A stretch of DNA of 44,989 bases from Saccharopolyspora soli (lineage in GTDB: Bacteria; Actinomycetota; Actinomycetes; Mycobacteriales; Pseudonocardiaceae): NCBI RefSeq assembly GCF_022678645.1, contig NZ_JALBWV010000066.1, forward strand, positions 1 to 44,989, written 5' to 3'. Each line of letters begins with the position of its first letter. Positions within the stretch are counted from its first letter, which is position 1. A program made the position numbers and the translations under genes. The notes beneath the pieces were generated by a model. That model saw only the letters and a list, made by a program, of their open reading frames with translations, ran no database searches and was not told the origin of the DNA. Positions 40,007 to 44,989 of this stretch are shown one piece after another.

Positions 40007-40128
40007 CGCTGGCTCCTGGGCTACCGGCGGCAGACCACCATTGTCTGCTCATCCGCGGTCTCGCGCCAGGTGGGTCAGGACTCGCGCGGAAGGTACCGGC
40101 GGTCCGGAAAACCTTTGCTCGCGCGCGG

Positions 40129-40674
40129 TCAGCTGGGTTTGGGCAGGAAACCTCGGTTGACCGCCGCGTCGATCTTCGCCGCCAGCTTCGTCGCGTCGGC
40201 GGTGTAGGTGTTGAACTTGAGGCGCCTGCCGTTGGTGAGCCGCAGTGCGCACTGGAAGTCGATGCCCAGCATGTGCGGGCCACCTTGCAGTTCCGCGCCC
40301 TTCAGCCGCACCGACTCGACGTCCGACCACCGGATCGTCGAAACCGCATCGGCCACCCGATGCACCAGGCCCCGCTCGTAGAGCTCGAAGCATTCGCCCC
40401 TGGTGCGAGCGGCTTTCACCAAGAACGGAATCCCGACGCAGAGGCACAGCGCGCCGAGCATCGTGAACCCGCTGGGGAGTATCCCGGAGCCGGACCAGTA
40501 GCGCGGGTCCTCGGACGAGGGGCCCCAAGGCACGGTGAAGTACGCGATGCTCATCGGAATCCCGGCTCCCAATCCGACAACCGCGATGAGCAGGCAGACC
40601 AGACCTACTTTGCGCCGCCTCGCGTTGTCGGTCCGGTATTCGGCTACTCGCTGCCCCAGCTGCTCGGTCTCCAT
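40129..40674 (-). CDS. Two-helix membrane protein with DUF6585/PH-like C-terminal domain
   Basis: 181 residues. Two transmembrane helices (VGLVCLLIAVVGLGAGIPMS and PSGFTMLGALCLCVGIPFLV) are joined by a short external loop. The cytoplasmic C-terminal part has CFELYERGLVHRVADAVSTI, RWSDVESVRLKGA and a FNTYTADATKLAAKI segment, the pattern of bacterial PH-like YcxB/DUF6585 proteins. The ATG at 40674 follows GGAAGG. Function unknown. Confidence 0.75.
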   Translation of the reverse strand: METEQLGQRVAEYRTDNARRRKVGLVCLLIAVVGLGAGIPMSIAYFTVPWGPSSEDPRYWSGSGILPSGFTMLGALCLCVGIPFLVKAARTRGECFELYERGLVHRVADAVSTIRWSDVESVRLKGAELQGGPHMLGIDFQCALRLTNGRRLKFNTYTADATKLAAKIDAAVNRGFLPKPS

Positions 40675-40831
40675 GGTTGCCTTCCGCTCCGGGCCATCGG
40701 CATTCGTGCCACCAGCGGGAAAGCCGGATTCCCGCCGATGTCGGCCAGTACGCCGAATTCCTGCCAGACCTATACCAGTCGGCACCTGGGACCGGTCCCG
40801 AATTCGCATTCATCTCAACCGGATCGTGCTT

Positions 40832-41143
40832 CAGAACCTGTCTTCGGACTCGTCTTGCGTTGCGGTGCGGGTGGCGGCCTCTGCGGGAGTTGCTGTCGTC
40901 TTCTCGACTCGGGATCCCCGACATCATGTATGTCCGATACGCCACGTCGTGGCTTCGCTGAGGTCGTGAGTGGTTATGGTCGTTGGAGCGGCCTTGACCA
41001 CTCACGACCTACAGGTGCAGGTCCTCGCGAGATAGCTCGGGGTGCGGCGCATGGCGCTTCTGAGAATCCGCGGCGGTGCCGGTTTCGAGGGTGAGCTAAG
41101 CGGCTTCGCCGCTTCAAGAACAAGAACAATGGCAGGCACTCAG
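40832..41143. repeat. MITE-like repeat, longest copy E
   Basis: About 312 bases. Left end CAGAACCTGTCTTCGGACTC and right end (read on the minus strand) CTGAGTGCCTGCCATTGTTC are imperfect terminal inverted repeats of about 30 bases. In between are the family blocks GCGGTGCGGGTGGCGG, GGATCCCCGACATCATGTAT, TGAGAATCCGCGGCGGTGCC and hairpin AAGCGGCTTCGCCGCTT. The middle is interrupted by about 75 extra bases carrying the hairpin at 40961-41010. No transposase or other gene is inside. It fills the gap between the DUF6585-like and DUF805 genes. Confidence 0.8.
40961..41010. repeat. Hairpin repeat, GTGAGTGCGAAA family, copy 4, nested in MITE copy E
   Basis: Perfect 14-bp outer stem AGGTCGTGAGTGGT (40961-40974 and 40997-41010) around an inner region that still contains the family loop TTGGAG. 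It lies inside the longest MITE-like copy at a site where the other copies are uninterrupted, so this hairpin can move or be copied as a unit. Confidence 0.75.
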
Positions 41144-41145
41144 TC

Positions 41146-41538
41146 TCAGGGACCGAAGCGGTTGACGTGTGGTTGGCTGGGTTCGGTCCACAGGACGAGC
41201 ACGACGAAGAACGCGATGGTCAGCAGCAACAAGCCCCAGGCACCGGTGCGGCCCGTGTCGTGCAGGCGACGGACGCCCGCGGTGATGAACGGGATCAGCA
41301 GGCCCAGGTAGGCGATGAAGCCGACGGCCGTGATCCAGTCGTTGTCCAGCGCGCCGCCGATCATGAGCGGACCCCACGACACGACGACGTAGAACAGGGT
41401 GAACAGCCAGAACTCGCTGCGGGACGCGCGACCCGACCCCTGGAAGGATTTGCGCAACGCGGCACCCACGGTGCTGCCGAACGTGATCGGCGGCTGCGGC
41501 GGCCGCCGGGCGAGCGTCGGGGGCGGTTCCTGCGACAT
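41146..41538 (-). CDS. DUF805 family membrane protein
   Basis: 130 residues. The signature FQGSGRASRSEFWLFTLFYV opens a domain of three to four helices; GVRRLHDTGRTGAWGLLLL is the second family motif and the tail ends NRFGP, as in DUF805 proteins. Proteins of this family are inner-membrane and of unknown function. The ATG at 41538 follows AGGAAGGG. The stop codon lies two bases from the right end of MITE copy E. Confidence 0.87.
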   Translation of the reverse strand: MSQEPPPTLARRPPQPPITFGSTVGAALRKSFQGSGRASRSEFWLFTLFYVVVSWGPLMIGGALDNDWITAVGFIAYLGLLIPFITAGVRRLHDTGRTGAWGLLLLTIAFFVVLVLWTEPSQPHVNRFGP

Positions 41539-41779
41539 GTGTCCCTTCCTGGCGGTCCGGCGGCGCTTCGGGTTGAAGCGCGGCGAGTGCCGTGGCATCA
41601 CCTCGTCCGGAAGGGACGCGGTGCGATGTGCATCCGCTCGATGTTGGCAGCGGTTGATGCGTTCGTGCGGGCTGCTGGAATGCCGCGGTGATTTCCTACC
41701 GTGCCAGGTGCGGGACCGGTCCCGGCGCGGAGATGAACGTGCGCGTCGCCTTGTCGGCGTGCTGGGCTAGGTTTCCGCT

Positions 41780-42474
41780 ATGGCGGAATTCGTACTGGTG
41801 GCGGGTGCGTGGCTGGGCTCGTGGGCGTGGGACGAGGTGGTTCCCGAGTTGCGTGCGGCCGGGCACGGCGCACACCTTGACGCTGTCCGGCCTCGCTGAC
41901 AAGCCGGACGTGCCAGGCGGGCAGCAGACCCACGTGCAGGACATCGTCAGCGAGGTCGAACGACTCGATCTGCGATGTGGTCGTGGTCGGGCACAGCTAT
42001 TCGGGCATCCCGGTCGGTCAGGCCGCTGAGCGGATCGGCGACCGGCTGGCCCGTGCGGTGTTCGTCGATTCCAACGTCCCGGCCAGCGGTGAGTCGTTCC
42101 TGGCGCAACTGCCCGAGGGCTTTCGGGAGGTGGTGGCGGCATCGCTGGTCGAGAACGGCGGCTTCTGGATGCCGCTGACCGCAGCCGACTACGACGACCA
42201 GGGGCTCACCGACGAGCAGATCGCCCGGATCGTGGGCGGCTCCACGCCGCATCCGGGTGCCACGCTGTCCGAGCCAGCCGTGCTGGCGCGCCCGCTCGGC
42301 GAGCTCCCGGCGACGTACATCAAGTGCCTGCTCGACGGCCCCGAGCCGAGGGACGACGTGGCGGAACTGCTGAAGAGCGAGCACTGGCGGCTTGTCGAGA
42401 TGGACACCGGCCATTGGCCGATGTTCTCCCAACCGCACGAGCTGGCACGGATTCTGCGTTCGTCCGTCGAGTAG
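41780..42474 (+). pseudogene. Alpha/beta hydrolase with two frameshifts
   Basis: Three successive frames spell one esterase-like protein: MAEFVLVAGAWLGSWAWDEV, VPELRAAGHGAH (ATG 41780), then TLTLSGLADKPDVPGGQQTH, VQDIVSEVERLDLR, then VVVVGHSYSGIPVGQAAERI and on to the TAG-ended tail with MDTGHWPMFSQP. The nucleophile (GHSYSG) and catalytic His (GHW) are retained in the last frame. The shifts fall at about 41870 and 41975, each consistent with one inserted or two deleted bases. Either a decayed gene or two sequencing errors; a GTG near 41980 could still start the last part, but it would lack the core strands. Confidence 0.8.
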
Positions 42475-42483
42475 GCGGCGATG

Positions 42484-44907
42484 CTAGGAATCCGCTGCGG
42501 TCACGCGTCCGGTGTCGCCGTCCACGGTCACCAACTGGCCATCGGTTAGCAGGTGCGTGCCGTCCGCCGTGCCCATGACGGCTGGGATGCCGTACTCGCG
42601 GGCGACGATAGCGGCGTGCGAAGCGGTCCCACCGGCGTCGACCACCACGGCCACCGCGCGCTGGAACAGCGGTGTCCACGACGGATTGGTGTACCGGCAC
42701 ACCAGCACATCGCCGCTGTTCAGCCGCGAGAACTCGGCTGGTTCGCGGATGATCCTGGCCGGGCCGGTGGCGCTGCCAGCGCTCGCGGGCGTTCCGGAGA
42801 CCAACGCGTCACCAGTTTTCTTGCGCGCGAAGACCAGGTTGGGATCGATGAGCCGGACACCGGGAAGTTCCTCGCGCCGGGCCGATCTGGTCCGCACGAG
42901 GCTGCGCAGCCGGTCAGCGGCGGCTCGATCCGGTGGCCCGCTGAGGCTTTCCAGTTCCTCCAGGCGCAGGTGGAAAACCTGCTCGGGTTCGTCGAACACG
43001 TCCGCTTGCACCAGCCGCCTGCCGATTTCCAGCAGGGATCGGCGCAGGACGGGTTGCGGCAGGGTGAAGTAGAAATGGCTGTCCTCGCGGAACGCGATGC
43101 CGCTGCGCGCCTGCTGAACCCAGCGTTGGATGCGAGCGCGGCTCTTGGCGCCGCGCAGCAGCGGATGGTCGAGCAGCTGCGCCATCGCACGGTCTTCCGG
43201 CTCAGCGGGTTTCGGTGGTGCAGCCGCCAGTACCTTGATCAGGCCGAGCACTGTCTCCGGTGCGTCGCCCCAGGTCGGTGGTGTCACCAGGACCGGGGTT
43301 TCCGTCTCGCGGTGGCCGTATTCGGCGAGGAACGCCTCGAATTCGGCCTGGAAGTCAGCGAAATCCGCCACCTTCGCCACGTCGAGGTCAGCAACGGCGG
43401 TCTGCAACGCCGAGTCCTCCCGCACCCGCGCCGCGAGGGTTTCCAGAGCTCGGTTCGCGTCCGCGGTGCGGGTTGGCGCGCTGGAGATCAACTTCCCGAG
43501 CAGCGCCGACCGGCCGAGCAGCTTGAGCGCGACGAACAGGCGCACCAGCGACAGCCCGGTGCGCGGCAGGTAGTCGATGCGGAAGTCGGCGACCGGCTGG
43601 ACCAGGTCGAGGGCTTGCCGGGGGACGCGGATCAGCTGTTGCCACGGCATCGCGGCCAGGTCGCGGGCCGCCAGCTCGCGCACCCCGGCGAGGTACCGGG
43701 CGAACCGCGGATCCTGCGTCCACCGGGCCGGATCATGTTGCCTGGCCAGGAAAATCAGCTTGAACGGTGCCTTCAGCACGCCGAGCGTCGGGCGTGGCGA
43801 CGGTGGCACGAGCCGGTCGACCACGCCGTCGACTTCCGGTAGGAAGCCGTCGAACACGTGGCGCAGCCCGAACGCACCGATGACCTTGCCCATCAGCCCA
43901 GCTGGTCCGTACCGCACCCAGGTGGACATGTCGATCGGATACGGCCGGTGCGGAACGTATTCGAGGAACACCGAAGCAAGCCGCCGCTGGAAGCGGTTCA
44001 GCCGGATCGGTGGTGGCGGGAGCGCGGTCATCGGCCGGGCCTGCACCAGCTGGACGCGGCCGTCGGCGTAAGCCCACTCGATGTCCTGCGGTCGTCCGAA
44101 ATGCGCGGCCGCCTCGGTGCCGAGCCGGGCGAGTTCCCGCAGCACGGTCTCCGGCAGCGGTTCGGTCGGCGGCGCGGCGTCGGTGTGCCGGGCTGTGCCG
44201 CCGCCGGTGGCGGCGGTGATCACGACTTCCCGTCGACCGGGAGACCACTGCTCGATCTCGCCGTCGGAACGCAACACGTAGTGGTCGGGTGTGACCAGAC
44301 CCGAGACGACCGCCTCGCCGAGCCCGCAGCTCGCGTCGACCACGAGTTGGTGCCGGTCACCGGTGACCGGATTGGCGGTGAACATGACTCCGGCGGCCTC
44401 GGCATCGACCATGCGCTGGACGACGACCGCGATGCGCACCCCATCGGGGTCGATCCCGAGCTTGCGGCGATAAGCGATGGCCCGGTCCGTCCACAGTGAA
44501 CCCCAGCACCGGCGCACCGCGTTGATCAGGTCAGTTTCCCCGACGACGTTGAGGAAGGTGTCCTGCTGACCGGCGAACGCGGCGCCCGGCAGGTCTTCAG
44601 CGGTGGCGCTCGACCGGACTGCGACCGGGCCGTCCAACCGCCGGTAGGCGTCGATGATCGCCGCCCGCAGATCCGGCGGAACGGTCACGGTTTCGAAGTC
44701 CGCCCGGATCGCCGCACCGTCGTCCATCCGATCGACGATCCGCAGATCAGCGCACCGGACGATGTTGGCGTAGGCATCGGTGGTGATCACGAAGCCGTCG
44801 GGGACGGGGAACCCGGCTTGGACGAGTTCGCCCAGGTTGGCGGCCTTGCCACCCGCCGACGCGAGGTCCGACCGGCCGAACTCGCGCAGCGGCGCGACGA
44901 GCTTCAT
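42484..44907 (-). CDS. Rifampin phosphotransferase-like / PEP-synthase family protein
   Basis: 807 residues. The N-terminal ATP-grasp (PPDK_N) domain, about 1-300, shows GGKAANLGELVQAGFPVPDG, VAVRSSATAEDLPGAAFAGQ, GVMFTANPVTGDR and the IEWAYADGRVQLVQARPM end. A central helical/antibiotic-binding region follows, and the C-terminal swivelling His domain has DAGGTASHAAIVAREYGIPA with the phospho-acceptor His in SHAA. This order (ATP domain, middle, His domain without a PEP-binding barrel) is that of Rph, which phosphorylates rifamycins. The ATG at 44907 follows GGAG. Rifamycin inactivation is plausible; other PPDK-like roles are not excluded. Confidence 0.82.
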   Translation of the reverse strand: MKLVAPLREFGRSDLASAGGKAANLGELVQAGFPVPDGFVITTDAYANIVRCADLRIVDRMDDGAAIRADFETVTVPPDLRAAIIDAYRRLDGPVAVRSSATAEDLPGAAFAGQQDTFLNVVGETDLINAVRRCWGSLWTDRAIAYRRKLGIDPDGVRIAVVVQRMVDAEAAGVMFTANPVTGDRHQLVVDASCGLGEAVVSGLVTPDHYVLRSDGEIEQWSPGRREVVITAATGGGTARHTDAAPPTEPLPETVLRELARLGTEAAAHFGRPQDIEWAYADGRVQLVQARPMTALPPPPIRLNRFQRRLASVFLEYVPHRPYPIDMSTWVRYGPAGLMGKVIGAFGLRHVFDGFLPEVDGVVDRLVPPSPRPTLGVLKAPFKLIFLARQHDPARWTQDPRFARYLAGVRELAARDLAAMPWQQLIRVPRQALDLVQPVADFRIDYLPRTGLSLVRLFVALKLLGRSALLGKLISSAPTRTADANRALETLAARVREDSALQTAVADLDVAKVADFADFQAEFEAFLAEYGHRETETPVLVTPPTWGDAPETVLGLIKVLAAAPPKPAEPEDRAMAQLLDHPLLRGAKSRARIQRWVQQARSGIAFREDSHFYFTLPQPVLRRSLLEIGRRLVQADVFDEPEQVFHLRLEELESLSGPPDRAAADRLRSLVRTRSARREELPGVRLIDPNLVFARKKTGDALVSGTPASAGSATGPARIIREPAEFSRLNSGDVLVCRYTNPSWTPLFQRAVAVVVDAGGTASHAAIVAREYGIPAVMGTADGTHLLTDGQLVTVDGDTGRVTAADS

Positions 44908-44929
44908 GAGATCTCCGTAAGTTGTTGGT

Positions 44930-44945
44930 CGGTCCGGGAGGACCG
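44930..44945 (-). promoter_or_regulatory. Leader hairpin upstream of the Rph-like gene
   Basis: Perfect 6-bp inverted repeat CGGTCC-GGGA-GGACCG lying 22 bases before the start codon on the minus strand. It may shape translation or be an operator. The rest of the promoter region runs out of the window. Confidence 0.3.
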
Positions 44946-44989
44946 GGTGTGGCTGATGAGTTCTTGCCTGCAGTGGCTGCATGGGAGTG

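Noticed and set aside
44908..44989. Rifampin-associated element (RAE) before the Rph-like gene
   Set aside because: The only inverted repeat seen (CGGTCC/GGACCG) does not resemble the RAE as I recall it; the rest of the promoter is outside the window.
1..44989. tRNA, rRNA, CRISPR arrays, att sites, transposases, defence or secondary-metabolite clusters
   Set aside because: I looked for tRNA-like cloverleafs with CCA ends, regular spaced repeats, integrase or transposase motifs and PKS/NRPS modules and saw none. A single P450 and a few modifying enzymes do not make a biosynthetic cluster.

Overview
This is a gene-dense, high-GC actinobacterial chromosome segment with strong G/C third-position bias and many GTG starts. 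XRE/DUF5753 plus DUF397 genes, an IdeR/DtxR-type iron box, a single P450, Tat and lipoprotein exports and dispersed hairpin repeats point to a Streptomyces/Pseudonocardiaceae-type genome. Saccharopolyspora or a close relative is my best guess (inference; no rRNA or other phylogenetic marker is in the window). I see no tRNA, rRNA, CRISPR array or intact transposase.

Layout. 1-5.2 kb: start of idi (IPP isomerase) at the left edge, a quinone-oxidoreductase-like gene, a decayed DUF2975/YozG pair, then a CaiB-type CoA transferase and an acyl-CoA dehydrogenase behind a promoter with a palindromic operator, faced by an IclR regulator. 5.3-8.4 kb: secreted M28 aminopeptidase, a small membrane protein, a D-2-hydroxyacid dehydrogenase and an XRE-cupin regulator. 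8.7-13.6 kb: a tightly overlapping five-gene operon for trans-4-hydroxy-L-proline catabolism (three-subunit D-hydroxyproline dehydrogenase, deaminase, epimerase), followed by the stump of an amino-acid permease. 13.8-16.4 kb: an AAC(2')-I-type acetyltransferase, small proteins, and an XRE-DUF5753 gene with two tandem DUF397 genes. 16.4-24.1 kb: aldehyde dehydrogenase, GDSL lipase, Mut7-C protein, P450, DapA-like protein, and a KhtTU-like cation/proton antiporter pair. 24.3-27.5 kb: efeUOB iron uptake operon with an iron box on its promoter. 27.5-30.7 kb: a structured non-coding RNA candidate, an orphan biotinyl-domain protein, a J-domain/NERD fusion protein, DoxX and VOC proteins. 30.8-38.9 kb: a complete Opp-type ABC importer plus Gfo/Idh/MocA and ThuA-like genes, suggesting uptake and processing of a carbohydrate-like ligand. 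39.3-45.0 kb: DUF899, a PH-like membrane protein, DUF805, a frameshifted alpha/beta hydrolase and an Rph-like (rifampin phosphotransferase/PEP-synthase family) protein.

Three families of dispersed non-coding repeats run through the window: two perfect-hairpin families that mostly sit at gene 3' ends, and a roughly 300-bp MITE-like element with imperfect terminal inverted repeats in five copies of different completeness. They explain most intergenic sequence and are tied to two gene-remnant or gene-end events. No clearly new defence or biosynthetic system is evident. The items most worth a second look are the MITE-like family, the J-domain/NERD fusion, the ncRNA candidate, the hydroxyproline locus with its lost permease, and the DUF397 module.
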